NCBI GenBank assembly: GCA_963664845.1
Contig: OY761615.1
Location: forward strand, 4,464,001 to 4,528,000
Length of the DNA stretch: 64,000 nucleotides
Origin: CAIYTF01 sp963664845
GTDB taxonomy: Bacteria > Bacteroidota > Ignavibacteria > Ignavibacteriales > Ignavibacteriaceae
Direction: 5' to 3'
A program made the position numbers and the translations under genes. The stretch's first letter is position 1, and every line of letters starts with the position of its first letter. Of the stretch, positions 1 through 8,946 are shown piece after piece. The notes under the pieces were generated by a model. The model was not told the origin of the DNA, ran no database searches, and saw only the letters and a program-made list of their open reading frames with translations.

Positions 1-1826
1 TAGGAGCCGCTTTTCAATTCAGACATAAGCAGAATAGACTCTATCGTCCTTATGATCCTCGCTGAACCCGCCTTCATACTGTCGAAAAATTTTTTCAGTT
101 CCTGGTCCGCGGAAGTTAATAGTTCATCTTCCAAGATGCTGGCTGCACCGTTAATGATGTTCAGTGGGGTCCGGATTTCATGCGACATCTGGTTCAGGAA
201 CTCGGACTTTAATTTGGCTGCCACTTCTGCCTTGTTTTTGGCAACGATCAATTCCTCTATCATTTTCTTCCGGTCTGTAATATCTTCCTTTATGATAAGA
301 TAGTTCGTAATGTTTCTTTCATCGTCAACCAGCGGGGACACAGTCGCATATTCCCATATGTGTTCTCCGTTCTTTTTCGTATTCCGGATCTCGCCTTTCC
401 ATGCATTACCCAGTCGGAGCGAGGCTAGAATATTGTGCTCAGCTTCGGCGGGGAGCAATCCTTCACTAAAGAGGGTCAGTCTTGAACTTTTAATTTCGTC
501 TGTCGGATAGCCGGTGATCTCCGAAACTTTTGGATTAATATATTCAAGAGTGAATGCAGGATCGGTAATTATTATGGAAATCGGGCTTTGTTCAACCGAT
601 TGGGACAGTTTCCGGTTTTCTTTTTCGAGGAGCTGTTTGTTTTTCCATTCCAGAACAAGCTGATTGAAGTTGCTTATCAGATCCTGTATCTCATCCCGGG
701 TAGTGATCTCCAGCTTGTAATCAAGATTTCCGCTACGGATGATCTGTGTGCCTTTTATAAGCTGCTTGATTGGTCTCAGGAATAGCCTGGCTGTCCAATA
801 TCCCAGGAAAAGCGAGAGCAATCCAAAACTGATTATCAGTATAATGAACAATGTTTTTAATTTCTCAAGGGCAGGCATAACCACTTTGGCGGAAACATCG
901 TCCACAATAAAATATTTATCCGTACGTGCCTTGCTTCCTGAAAAGATTGGAGAATACTGAATGATACGTCCCTGGTAATAAAGCGTTGTATCAGGTTTGT
1001 CACTCAAAATATTAAGTGCAATCTCTTTTGAGTAGTCATGAAAAATATTCTCATCACTCCTGTTGGTGAAGAGTGAATTCCAGTTGTTCTTTTTCTCCGA
1101 GTGAAATATATAAAATCCCTCCCCGTTGACGATGAATATTTTCTTTGAAGGCGTGTTGTCCGCCGGTACTAATAGTTCAAATAGGTTTTCCGCGCGTATA
1201 TTGACTGTCACTATCGCAACAACCTGTTCGGACTTATTGTAGATGGGGAGGATAAAATCAACAATGGGTAAAAAGTTTCCGGTGCTTGGGCTCTTGATCT
1301 CAGCCGGAGAGAGGAAAATCTCGCCGGGATTCAACTCACTTACTGCATGTGTATAATAATTCTTTGGCGATTTTGAAAGCTGCTCTTTGGGAACGATTTC
1401 GGCTTTCCGGTTATCGTTAAGAACAGACAGAATCTCTTTTCCTCGTTTATTCAGCAGGCTTGCTTTCAGATAAAAATTATTCTCTGTTACAATATTAAGG
1501 AATTCTTTCTCAGCATTGCTCTGGGACTCGCTGCTGATTGTCGCGTTATCATCCAGGTTCGCTAGCAATTTTTTTAACTCGGTTGATTTCATTACAAGGG
1601 TGATTTCACTCTCAATCTTCGTCAGAAAAAGCGTGGTCCTGGACTTCAATCCCTTTATTTCGCTCTGCATATCCCTGATGTTCTCAGATTGCTTAACGTC
1701 AATTTGCTGCTGGACGGTATATATGCTAAGAAGGATCAGCGGCACCGATGAAAGCAGGACGAAGATAAACGTAAGTTTACCTTGTATTCCGAGTGCAGGT
1801 AACAAACCTTTGATGGGGTTTTTCAT
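1..1826 (-). CDS. Membrane sensor histidine kinase, 3' end outside window
   Basis: This is a two-component sensor kinase and the frame stays open to the window edge (608 residues visible). The start is the ATG at 1826, 24 bp after the cupredoxin stop. Visible order: membrane segment about 17-37, a long extracytoplasmic part about 40-320 of Cache-like size, second membrane segment about 325-345, HAMP-like linker to about 400, a PAS domain about 405-520 (QSPISIIITD through IIKEDITDRK), then the HisKA H-box FLNQMSHEIRTPLN with the phospho-accepting His near residue 549. The ATPase domain lies beyond the window. It appears to be the last gene of a minus-strand operon with a cytochrome-barrel protein and a cupredoxin, so redox, metal or electron-acceptor sensing is a reasonable but unproven guess. 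No response regulator is visible. Confidence 0.9.
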   Translation of the reverse strand, partial: MKNPIKGLLPALGIQGKLTFIFVLLSSVPLILLSIYTVQQQIDVKQSENIRDMQSEIKGLKSRTTLFLTKIESEITLVMKSTELKKLLANLDDNATISSESQSNAEKEFLNIVTENNFYLKASLLNKRGKEILSVLNDNRKAEIVPKEQLSKSPKNYYTHAVSELNPGEIFLSPAEIKSPSTGNFLPIVDFILPIYNKSEQVVAIVTVNIRAENLFELLVPADNTPSKKIFIVNGEGFYIFHSEKKNNWNSLFTNRSDENIFHDYSKEIALNILSDKPDTTLYYQGRIIQYSPIFSGSKARTDKYFIVDDVSAKVVMPALEKLKTLFIILIISFGLLSLFLGYWTARLFLRPIKQLIKGTQIIRSGNLDYKLEITTRDEIQDLISNFNQLVLEWKNKQLLEKENRKLSQSVEQSPISIIITDPAFTLEYINPKVSEITGYPTDEIKSSRLTLFSEGLLPAEAEHNILASLRLGNAWKGEIRNTKKNGEHIWEYATVSPLVDDERNITNYLIIKEDITDRKKMIEELIVAKNKAEVAAKLKSEFLNQMSHEIRTPLNIINGAASILEDELLTSADQELKKFFDSMKAGSARIIRTIESILLMSELKSGS

Positions 1827-1850
1827 ACGGTTAACTGTAATGCCCTGATT

Positions 1851-2429
1851 TTATTGCGTTATATTTCTTGTAACGGTTCCCTTGGCGGGAATGGAAACGT
1901 CCTCAGATTTTATCTGCACGTCTTCGTGCCAGAACGTCAGGCGGTATTTTGCAGCAGGAACGTTATCAATGTGGTATTCGCCGTCATCATTCGATACCCC
2001 AAAGTAAGGCGTGGTAAGCACCACAATATAGGCTGACATATCATGATGGATATAACAGAGTATGGGAATAACTCCAGGCTGATCGCACATAATGGATTTT
2101 TCTGTGCCGGGAGAGTAGGTGCCAAAATCAAATTTTTTAGGTTTACTGTTTGAAAAAACGCTGTGCCTGATTTTATCGCTGTTGGGGAAAACCACTTTTG
2201 TTCCCACTAATACGGGGAGGACATGAGGTTCAAAATTCAGGTTTATCTGATCCATAACAGCTGCCTTTGTGGGTGGTGGAAAGCTGGATTTCTCCACTGG
2301 TTGCAGGTAAACCACTACGTTGTTCAGATATTCATCGCTTACTTTAACCTTTCCCTTTATGCCTCCGGCAAAGAGCAGGTTTGCCGGCTGAAGTAAAAGC
2401 AACCAAAGGAGAACATATTTCGTAATCAT
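1851..2429 (-). CDS. Secreted cupredoxin-like (type 1 copper) protein
   Basis: A protein of 192 residues from the ATG at 2429, which has AAAAGG about 9 nt upstream. A TTG 36 bp further out would also be in frame but overlaps the upstream gene and lacks a clear ribosome site. An N-terminal signal peptide (TKYVLLWLLLLQ) precedes a cupredoxin fold. Candidate copper ligands are His89 (KIRHSVFS), Cys125, His128 and Met131 in CYIHHDM, the C-x2-H-x2-M layout of plastocyanin-like methylamine-utilisation proteins. The C-terminal stretch DDGEYHIDNVPAAKYRLTFW resembles a carboxypeptidase-regulatory beta fold. It sits 25 bp after the cytochrome-barrel gene and before a sensor kinase, which fits a role in periplasmic electron transfer or copper handling. 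The substrate is unknown. Confidence 0.8.
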   Translation of the reverse strand: MITKYVLLWLLLLQPANLLFAGGIKGKVKVSDEYLNNVVVYLQPVEKSSFPPPTKAAVMDQINLNFEPHVLPVLVGTKVVFPNSDKIRHSVFSNSKPKKFDFGTYSPGTEKSIMCDQPGVIPILCYIHHDMSAYIVVLTTPYFGVSNDDGEYHIDNVPAAKYRLTFWHEDVQIKSEDVSIPAKGTVTRNITQ

Positions 2430-2454
2430 TGACCGGTACCTTTTATTGGTGATA

Positions 2455-3789
2455 TTAAAATGCAATCATTGAATTCAATAGCAGTGTCTGATACGGATGA
2501 GCGTTATTGGCATATACCGTTTTCCCTTTTACATTCCGGTCACCGTTCAGGGTGATGACGCCTTCTGCAGATAACCGGATATTTGCCCTGTATAACAGCG
2601 TGATATTGGGGATCAGGCAGATGTACTTGTCTCTGTCCTCATTGTTTTTCCAGGAGTTTGCCTTCTCAAGTCTGAGAGCGCCTATAAGCCAGGGATATAT
2701 CTTATAATTTCCTTCAACAAATGATGCTACACTTTTAAGGGGCTCCAGATCTTTTTCCGGGCTGTCATCCTTCCCGGCAATCAGCCCGCCAAGAATGTCA
2801 AGTCTGTTCAGGTGTAACCCAACATCTGCACCAAACCGGTTGAAGTTGTTGTTATAAGTGGAAATCGCGGTGAGTGGGATATTGCTGCGAACACCCCAAT
2901 AGCCGTAAACTCCCAACGTAAGGGACTTTTCTGATTCATTGGAATAAGCATACATATAAGAAGTATCTTTCCCGTTAAACCCGGCCCCGCCAAATTGATA
3001 GGCAAGTCTTCCATAATAGTCCTTTCGATCAGTGGGATCATTTACAGTTTTATTTTCGCCATTCACAACGCCTGCGGCATAATAAATTCGGTTTTGAATA
3101 ATGCCATTAACTTCCAAACCCGCCTGTGCATTGCTCGATTTCCAGAAACCGGTCGCGTCATAGCGCAGTGTTATCGGGAATGAAACGGTCAACCGTTGAG
3201 TCCCTGTATAGCCGTCAGTGATGCCGGGCTCAAATTTCCCGACCCGGATGTTCAACAGATTGCTGGGTCCGGCTACACTGTTGAACTGGAAGAAAAAACG
3301 AAACAACCCCAGTGCATTTTGTCCTTCCATATAAGCTGCCCACTCTCCAAAGAATGCAACGTCCTCGCCAAATGCACCGCCGAAGAGAAAAACCAGGTCA
3401 CGTGGCATGTTAAATTCTGTACGCGAGTTCCCGCGAAAAGTTCTCACGCTGTCCGTTATGCGTAATTGCGCATAAGCGGCCAAAGGGAATGATTCAGGCA
3501 AAACTCCTGGCCAGATGGCCTCTGGCCACAATTCTTTCCATTCCTCAGCCCCCAGCTTCACGGGCTTTTCTTTGATTTTCTGAGCATCGTCAATAGGCAG
3601 GAAATATCCATTCCTGCGGAATGCCTCACCAAATGCATTTCGTTTTGATACTGCTTCATGACAGGTTGAGCAGCTGGTCTTATACTTCCGCGCAAACGAC
3701 GGTATTGCTATCACTTTTATATAAAAAACAACAATAAAAGCAACAACCAGCCAAATGGAGATGGACGGGATTATGGATCTTCGTCTCAT
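2455..3789 (-). CDS. Monohaem cytochrome c fused to outer-membrane beta-barrel
   Basis: A 444-residue protein with a hydrophobic N-terminal export segment (residues 11-28), one c-type haem site CSTCH at 40-44, and then about 350 residues of alternating aromatic/polar strands ending in a terminal Phe (LLLNSMIAF), as in outer-membrane barrels. The barrel resembles carbohydrate- or phosphate-porin-like proteins by texture only. It heads a minus-strand operon with a cupredoxin and a sensor kinase. The haem would be attached by the Ccm system encoded at 36905-41974. A covalent haem on a barrel suggests electron transfer at the outer membrane, but only one haem motif is present, so it is not a classical multihaem conduit. 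The exact family is not recognised. Confidence 0.75.
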   Translation of the reverse strand: MRRRSIIPSISIWLVVAFIVVFYIKVIAIPSFARKYKTSCSTCHEAVSKRNAFGEAFRRNGYFLPIDDAQKIKEKPVKLGAEEWKELWPEAIWPGVLPESFPLAAYAQLRITDSVRTFRGNSRTEFNMPRDLVFLFGGAFGEDVAFFGEWAAYMEGQNALGLFRFFFQFNSVAGPSNLLNIRVGKFEPGITDGYTGTQRLTVSFPITLRYDATGFWKSSNAQAGLEVNGIIQNRIYYAAGVVNGENKTVNDPTDRKDYYGRLAYQFGGAGFNGKDTSYMYAYSNESEKSLTLGVYGYWGVRSNIPLTAISTYNNNFNRFGADVGLHLNRLDILGGLIAGKDDSPEKDLEPLKSVASFVEGNYKIYPWLIGALRLEKANSWKNNEDRDKYICLIPNITLLYRANIRLSAEGVITLNGDRNVKGKTVYANNAHPYQTLLLNSMIAF

Positions 3790-4229
3790 AAAAATCTCAT
3801 TATAGTTAATTAAATATGCTGATGATTTGATCTCGAAAGAAAATCATTGTCAGCGCACACACGTTGGGAGGTGGAATTAGTTCAATTTCCCGGTAATGCA
3901 CATGCAAACCGGTTAACATCAATACACGCTCCAAGAATAACAAATTTTAGCACAATAGTAAATAAAAATTATTAATAGCTTGGGATATGCGATCTTTAAA
4001 TCAAAAGAAGATTCCCTTCTCATCCGAAGGATAAGGGTATCAGTCTTGCGTAAATCGCCGGGCACGTTGCACGGGCTCTTTTAACAGTACTGCTCGAAGG
4101 TGACCGGTAAACATTATTTGGGGAAAGTAAACGTTTACTAAACTTTTAACGAACGAACACCTCCAACCCCCTAATTCCCTTGCGTACGCCCCCCGCTTTT
4201 TTTAACTTATTTGCATACAATATATTATT
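3790..4229. other. Divergent intergenic region, 440 bp
   Basis: No gene is visible. The spacer separates the minus-strand cytochrome operon from the plus-strand YjbQ/nuclease/amylase operon and must hold both promoters. The one clear signal is the 14-bp palindrome at 4126-4139. The stretch just before the 4230 start is AT-rich (4200-4229). Confidence 0.6.
4126..4139. promoter_or_regulatory. Perfect 14-bp palindrome AGTAAACGTTTACT (LacI-type operator)
   Basis: A perfect palindrome with the AAACGTTT core typical of LacI/GalR-family operators. Its centre lies about 98 bp before the ATG at 4230. The identical 14-mer occurs at 22599-22612, about 102 bp before the GH31 gene. The regulator is not encoded in the window. 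Confidence 0.65.
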
Positions 4230-4655
4230 ATGCAGATAGTTACGACTGAAATCGAAGTTTCCTCCAAGGGGAACTGTGATATTATCGACCTGACTTACCG
4301 TGTACAGGAAATCATTCAGGAATCAGGGCTGCGAGAGGGTAGTGTACTCCTTTTTGTTGCCGGAGCAACTGCCGGGCTCACAACAATAGAGTATGAACCG
4401 GGCCTTAAAAAGGATTATCCTGAGTTTTTCGAGCGGATCGCTCCTGCAAACCGGCGATATCATCACGATGATACATGGAATGACGGTAACGGTCACTCGC
4501 ATATACGGGCATCATTGCAGGGCCCTTCCCTGCAGGTTCCTTTCACTCAATCGAAACTGTTGCTTGGGATTTGGCAGCAAATCGTGCTCATCGATTTTGA
4601 CACCCGGCCCCGAACTAGAAAACTTATTATTCAATTAACCGGAACTCTTTCATGA
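4230..4655 (+). CDS. YjbQ/UPF0047 family protein
   Basis: A 141-residue protein, the usual length for the YjbQ/UPF0047 family, often labelled secondary thiamine-phosphate synthase. The family hallmarks are present: GATAGLTTIEYEPGL and the metal-site region YHHDDTWNDGNGHSHIRAS with clustered His/Asp, followed by QSKLLLGIWQQIVLIDFD. It is a small soluble cytoplasmic protein with no signal peptide. Its stop overlaps the ATG of the S1/P1 nuclease (4652-4655), so the two are probably translationally coupled. The physiological role of this family is unsettled, and its position ahead of secreted hydrolases does not clarify it. Confidence 0.9.
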   Translation: MQIVTTEIEVSSKGNCDIIDLTYRVQEIIQESGLREGSVLLFVAGATAGLTTIEYEPGLKKDYPEFFERIAPANRRYHHDDTWNDGNGHSHIRASLQGPSLQVPFTQSKLLLGIWQQIVLIDFDTRPRTRKLIIQLTGTLS

Positions 4656-5479
4656 ATTCTTTCAAAAATGTGCTGTTTCTTCTTTTAGCCTTAACTGCCT
4701 CATCTGTCTTTGGGTGGGGGGAACATGGGCATAAGCTGATTGCGAAAAAAAGTTTTCTCTTCATCCCTCATGATATGGCGATTCCCGCCTCATATATCCC
4801 ATATGTAACTGAACACAGTGTCGATCCTGACAACCGGAAAAAGGAAGATAGAACTGAAGCTCCGAAGCATTTCATGGATATTGATTTTTATGCAGAGTAT
4901 CTCGCCGGCACTGAAGTGCTTGACCAACAACAGTTAATTGCAAAGTATAAAGATACGGTTACCAAAAAGGGAATCCTTCCCTGGGCAACCATTGCAACTT
5001 ATAAAAGCCTGGTAGATGCATTCAAAGCCAACGACCCAGCCAGGATCAAACTGTATATGTCGGATCTGGCTCATTATGTTGGTGATGCACACCAGCCAAT
5101 GCACACTATCGAAAACTATAATGGCCAGCTTACCGGCCAAAAGAATATTCACTTCAGATATGAGTCCGATATGGTCGATTCAAATCTGGCTGAAATTGAA
5201 GGCAAGATTGGGGCTATGACTCTGGAGCCCGTAACAAATCTGGAACACTGGATATTTTACATCATTCATGAGGCAAATTGTCTCCAACCGGTGCTCTTCA
5301 CCGCAGATAAAGTCGCCTATGCGGCTTCAGGGAATACGTTCAATAGCAATTACTACCACCTTATGTGGTTCTATACAAAATTTGTTACGTTTGATCAGTT
5401 CAACAAAGCATCAAACAGACTTGCTCAGCTTTACTATAAGGCATGGCTCGAGGGCGGCAAACCCAAACTGACAGAATAG
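4652..5479 (+). CDS. Secreted S1/P1-type zinc nuclease
   Basis: A 275-residue protein of the S1/P1 nuclease and zinc-phospholipase C superfamily. A signal peptide (residues 1-21) ends before Trp22 of WGEHGH, so the mature N-terminal Trp can serve as a zinc ligand as in P1 nuclease. Further ligand motifs are KHFMDIDFY and DLAHYVGDAHQPMHT (H-x3-D-x3-P type). Expected activity is hydrolysis of single-stranded DNA/RNA and 3'-nucleotides outside the cytoplasm. It is coupled to yjbQ by a 4-bp overlap and followed 32 bp later by the amylase gene, so the three are likely one transcript. A phospholipase role cannot be excluded from sequence alone. Confidence 0.88.
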   Translation: MNSFKNVLFLLLALTASSVFGWGEHGHKLIAKKSFLFIPHDMAIPASYIPYVTEHSVDPDNRKKEDRTEAPKHFMDIDFYAEYLAGTEVLDQQQLIAKYKDTVTKKGILPWATIATYKSLVDAFKANDPARIKLYMSDLAHYVGDAHQPMHTIENYNGQLTGQKNIHFRYESDMVDSNLAEIEGKIGAMTLEPVTNLEHWIFYIIHEANCLQPVLFTADKVAYAASGNTFNSNYYHLMWFYTKFVTFDQFNKASNRLAQLYYKAWLEGGKPKLTE

Positions 5480-5511
5480 TTCTTTTATTTCTTAACTCGG
5501 AGGCACACATT

Positions 5512-8355
5512 ATGAGGCGTATTTTCTTTTGGCTCTTGCTCTCGACTGCTGCATTTGCACAGGGTCAGCTTATAAGCTGGACACCCTATTTTGTGACTGC
5601 AGCAGATTCCTTAACCGTAACTTTTGATGCTACACAAGGCAATGCAGGACTTTCCGGATATACCGGTGATGTCTATGCACATACCGGTGTAATCACTTCT
5701 GCAAGCACTGCCCCAAGTGATTGGAAACATGTGCTGACTGCGTGGGGCGTCAATACCCCCGCAACTAAACTCACCAAAATTGGAACCAATCTCTATCAGT
5801 TCAAGATCAAGCCAAGCATCACCACTTTCTACTCGGTGCTGGCAACTGAAACGGTTCTTAAAGTTGCATTTGTTTTCAGAAGCTCAGACGGAACAAAAAC
5901 CGGAAAGACCGCTGATGGCGGCGATATCTTTCTTCCGGTGAGTTCAGGCTCCGGAATGAGTGTTGCTGTCACGGCTCCATCAAGTTTCCCGGTCATACTT
6001 GCTGCAAGCGAACAATTGGCCATAAAAGCTACTGCAAATCTTTCTGACAGCGTGTACCTGTATGTCGATAATGTACTTGTAGCCAAAGACACGGCCAAAT
6101 CGCTAAGCTATACCTATACGGCTTCTTCCACGGGAAGAAAACAAATTAAAGCAGTTGCAGTTAAGGGAGGTGCTTCAGTAGCAGATTCAGTGTATTTTGT
6201 TGTAAGACCACCTGTCCCGACAGCAGAACTTCCTGCCGGTATGCAGGACGGTATTAACTATAGTGCAAATGCAACAACTGCCACTTTGGTGCTTTATGCA
6301 CCGATGAAAAACTACATTTATGCAATTGGCGAATTCTCCAACTGGGATGCCCTCCCTGCCAATTATATGAGCAGGACATCAGATGGAAACAGATGGTGGG
6401 TCACCTTGACTAATCTCTCTCCCGGTGTTGAATTGGGATTCCAATATTTGGTCGATGGCACAATGAGGATTGCCGATCCATACAGCGAAAAAGTGCTTGA
6501 TCCTGATAATGACCAATATATCACTTCAGCCATGTATCCCAATATGAAGCCCTATCCTACAGGAAAGACCACACAAATAGTGGGTGTACTCCAAACAGGA
6601 CAAGGCGCCTATAACTGGCAGACAACAAATTATCAAAGACCTTCAAAAGATAACTTGGTTATCTATGAACTTCTGCTCCGTGACTTCAACGCATTGCACA
6701 CCTATCAGTCGCTCATTGATACGCTCAGTTATCTGCAGAATCTTGGAGTTACCGCAATTGAACTCATGCCGGTTAACGAGTTTGAGGGAAACCTCAGTTG
6801 GGGATATAATCCCAATTTCTATTTTGCACCGGACAAATATTACGGCCCCAAAAACGATCTGAAAAAGTTTATCGATAAATGCCACTCGGTTGGTATTGCG
6901 GTTATTTTGGATATGGTGCTCAACCATAATATGGGAAGCAGCCCGCTTGCACGCCTCTATTGGGATGCTGCAAACAGTCGTCCGGCTTCCAACAATCCGT
7001 GGTTCAATGCGGTTGCAACCCACCCCTACAACGTGGGAAATGATTTTAATCATGAAAGCACGGCCACACGCTATCTTATTGACCGGGTTAACAGTTACTG
7101 GTTAACGGAATTTAAGGTTGATGGATTCAGGTTCGATCTCAGCAAAGGGTTCACCCAAACGTATAATACTGATGTTGGTAAATGGGGCAATTATGATCAG
7201 TCCCGCATTAACAACATTACCAGAATGGCAGACAAAATCTGGAGTGTTGACGCAAATGCATTTGTAATACTCGAGCACTTCGCTGACAACAGCGAAGAAA
7301 CGGTTCTCGCCAACTACGGTAAGGGTATGTTGCTTTGGGGAAATGCCAATTCCAATTATAATGAAGCATCCATGGGCTACAACGATGGCGGAAAATCTGA
7401 TTTCAGTTGGGTATCGTGGAAAAACCGCGGTTGGAACCATGCGGGAGTTGTTGGTTATATGGAATCACATGATGAAGAACGTCTGATGTATAAAAACCTC
7501 ATGTATGGTAATGTGAGCGGAAGCTACAGCATCAAAACGCTTACCACGGCATTGGACAGAATGAAACTGAATGGCGCATTTTTCTTCACGGTTCCCGGAC
7601 CGAAAATGATCTGGCAGTTTGGTGAATTGGGCTATGATGTCTCTATTACCTCAACACCCGGCAGAACCGATCAAAAACCCCCTCATTGGGAATATTACAG
7701 TGACCCTTACCGGATGAAGTTGTTCAAAACCTGGAAAGCATTGCTTAATTTGAAAAAGAACTATCCGGCATTTGGCACCAGCAATTTTTATCTGACCGTT
7801 AGCGGCGCCCAAAAACGTATCAATCTTTATGATCCAACAATGGATGTGGCAATTGTCGGTAATTTTGATGTGGTCAATGCGTCCTATACTCCGAATTTTT
7901 CCAAATCAGGATGGTGGTATGACTTCTTTTCAGGTGACAGCCTCAATGTTTCGAATCTGACAATGAACATTGACCTGAAACCTGGCGAATTCAGGATCTA
8001 TTCAAGCGTCCGGTTGCCGAAACCTGATGTTAATCCGTTAACCGAAACTGTGGATGAGCGTATTGCCGGGGCTGTTCCCAAATCATTTGTACTGGAGCAG
8101 AATTATCCAAATCCGTTTAACCCATCCACCATTATCCGGTATTCAGTTCCGGAACAGGGCAGAGTCAGGGTCTCGGTTTATGATGCACTTGGAACCAAAC
8201 TTGCTGACCTCATCGATGATGTTAAAGAAGCCGGAACCTATCAGGCTATTTTCGATCCGTCAAGACTCGGCAAACAGATTGCCAGCGGTGTTTATTTCTA
8301 TCAGATAGAAGCAAACGGTTTCAGAGCTTCCAAAAAAATGATGTTCTTGAAATAG
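5512..8355 (+). CDS. Secreted GH13 alpha-amylase family glycosidase with T9SS tail
   Basis: A 947-residue protein from the ATG at 5512, preceded by GGAGG at 5499-5503. An upstream in-frame start would overlap the nuclease and lose the signal peptide. Order: signal peptide, N-terminal beta-sandwich modules (to about 230), an isoamylase/CBM48-like E-set domain (YAPMKNYIYAIGEFSNWDAL), the GH13 barrel and a C-terminal sorting domain (SFVLEQNYPNPFNPSTIIRY, about 858-947). All four GH13 regions are present: DMVLNH, GFRFDLSKG (nucleophile Asp), VILEHFAD (acid/base Glu) and MESHDEER. It probably hydrolyses alpha-1,4-glucans or related branched glucans at or beyond the outer membrane. The shared palindrome upstream of the operon links it to the GH31 gene. 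Confidence 0.92.
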   Translation: MRRIFFWLLLSTAAFAQGQLISWTPYFVTAADSLTVTFDATQGNAGLSGYTGDVYAHTGVITSASTAPSDWKHVLTAWGVNTPATKLTKIGTNLYQFKIKPSITTFYSVLATETVLKVAFVFRSSDGTKTGKTADGGDIFLPVSSGSGMSVAVTAPSSFPVILAASEQLAIKATANLSDSVYLYVDNVLVAKDTAKSLSYTYTASSTGRKQIKAVAVKGGASVADSVYFVVRPPVPTAELPAGMQDGINYSANATTATLVLYAPMKNYIYAIGEFSNWDALPANYMSRTSDGNRWWVTLTNLSPGVELGFQYLVDGTMRIADPYSEKVLDPDNDQYITSAMYPNMKPYPTGKTTQIVGVLQTGQGAYNWQTTNYQRPSKDNLVIYELLLRDFNALHTYQSLIDTLSYLQNLGVTAIELMPVNEFEGNLSWGYNPNFYFAPDKYYGPKNDLKKFIDKCHSVGIAVILDMVLNHNMGSSPLARLYWDAANSRPASNNPWFNAVATHPYNVGNDFNHESTATRYLIDRVNSYWLTEFKVDGFRFDLSKGFTQTYNTDVGKWGNYDQSRINNITRMADKIWSVDANAFVILEHFADNSEETVLANYGKGMLLWGNANSNYNEASMGYNDGGKSDFSWVSWKNRGWNHAGVVGYMESHDEERLMYKNLMYGNVSGSYSIKTLTTALDRMKLNGAFFFTVPGPKMIWQFGELGYDVSITSTPGRTDQKPPHWEYYSDPYRMKLFKTWKALLNLKKNYPAFGTSNFYLTVSGAQKRINLYDPTMDVAIVGNFDVVNASYTPNFSKSGWWYDFFSGDSLNVSNLTMNIDLKPGEFRIYSSVRLPKPDVNPLTETVDERIAGAVPKSFVLEQNYPNPFNPSTIIRYSVPEQGRVRVSVYDALGTKLADLIDDVKEAGTYQAIFDPSRLGKQIASGVYFYQIEANGFRASKKMMFLK

Positions 8356-8377
8356 TATTCGGGAAACCGTATCTTTA

Positions 8378-8508
8378 AGGCTGTCTTAAAAAGCCATTGA
8401 AAACAGGTTGCAACAGTTTGGCGCCATAAGTCAACTGTAAATGAGAAACAGGTCCACTTGGACCGCTGGTCATTGCAACAACATTTCACCGGAATTTTGA
8501 GACGGCCT
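8378..8508. repeat. Short inverted-repeat (MITE-like) element, copy 1
   Basis: Terminal inverted repeats AGGCTGTCTTAAAA (8378-8391) and TTTTGAGACGGCCT (8495-8508) match at 12 of 14 positions. The ends match those of the element at 55623-55717, but the interior differs. It fills the gap between the amylase and the epimerase gene. Confidence 0.55.
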
Positions 8509-8541
8509 TTTTTGTTTTATTATTTGGAAGAAAACTGCGAA

Positions 8542-8946
8542 ATGATACCAACTCATATTGAACATATCGGAATTGCCGTTAAAAACCTTGAGCAGGCTAT
8601 AGCATATTATAAAGATATTCTCGGTCTGTCCTGTTACAACATTGAAGAAGTACCTGATCAAAAAGTGAAGACTGCATTTTTTATGGTTGGGCAAACGAAA
8701 ATAGAATTGCTTGAATCAACTGCTGAAGATGGGCCTATCGCAAAGTTTATTGAGAAAAAAGGTGAAGGAATTCATCACCTTGCATTTGCTGTCAGTGGTC
8801 TGTCAGCAATACTGCCCGAAATAGAGGCTAAGGGCATCCAACTCATTGACAAACAGCCAAGAGCCGGTGCTGAGGGATTGCAAATTGCGTTCGTTCATCC
8901 CAAATCCACCTTTGGTGTTCTCACTGAATTTTGTGAGAAGCCGTAA
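8542..8946 (+). CDS. mce: Methylmalonyl-CoA epimerase
   Basis: A 134-residue glyoxalase/VOC-fold protein from the ATG at 8542. It interconverts (S)- and (R)-methylmalonyl-CoA. Family features: THIEHIGIAV with the first metal His, YKDILGL, the GEGIHHLAFAV segment with a second His, AEGLQIAFVHPKSTFGVLTEF with the final Glu, and the small size of bacterial epimerases. It sits alone, about 9.6 kb from the mutase and carboxylase genes at 18553-22146 that supply and use its substrates. An extended start at 8458 would add residues with no family match and lie within the repeat. Confidence 0.9.
   Translation: MIPTHIEHIGIAVKNLEQAIAYYKDILGLSCYNIEEVPDQKVKTAFFMVGQTKIELLESTAEDGPIAKFIEKKGEGIHHLAFAVSGLSAILPEIEAKGIQLIDKQPRAGAEGLQIAFVHPKSTFGVLTEFCEKP

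Noticed and set aside
2455..3789. Multihaem extracellular electron conduit
   Set aside because: Only one CxxCH is present in the protein, so it cannot be an MtrA-like decahaem partner by itself.
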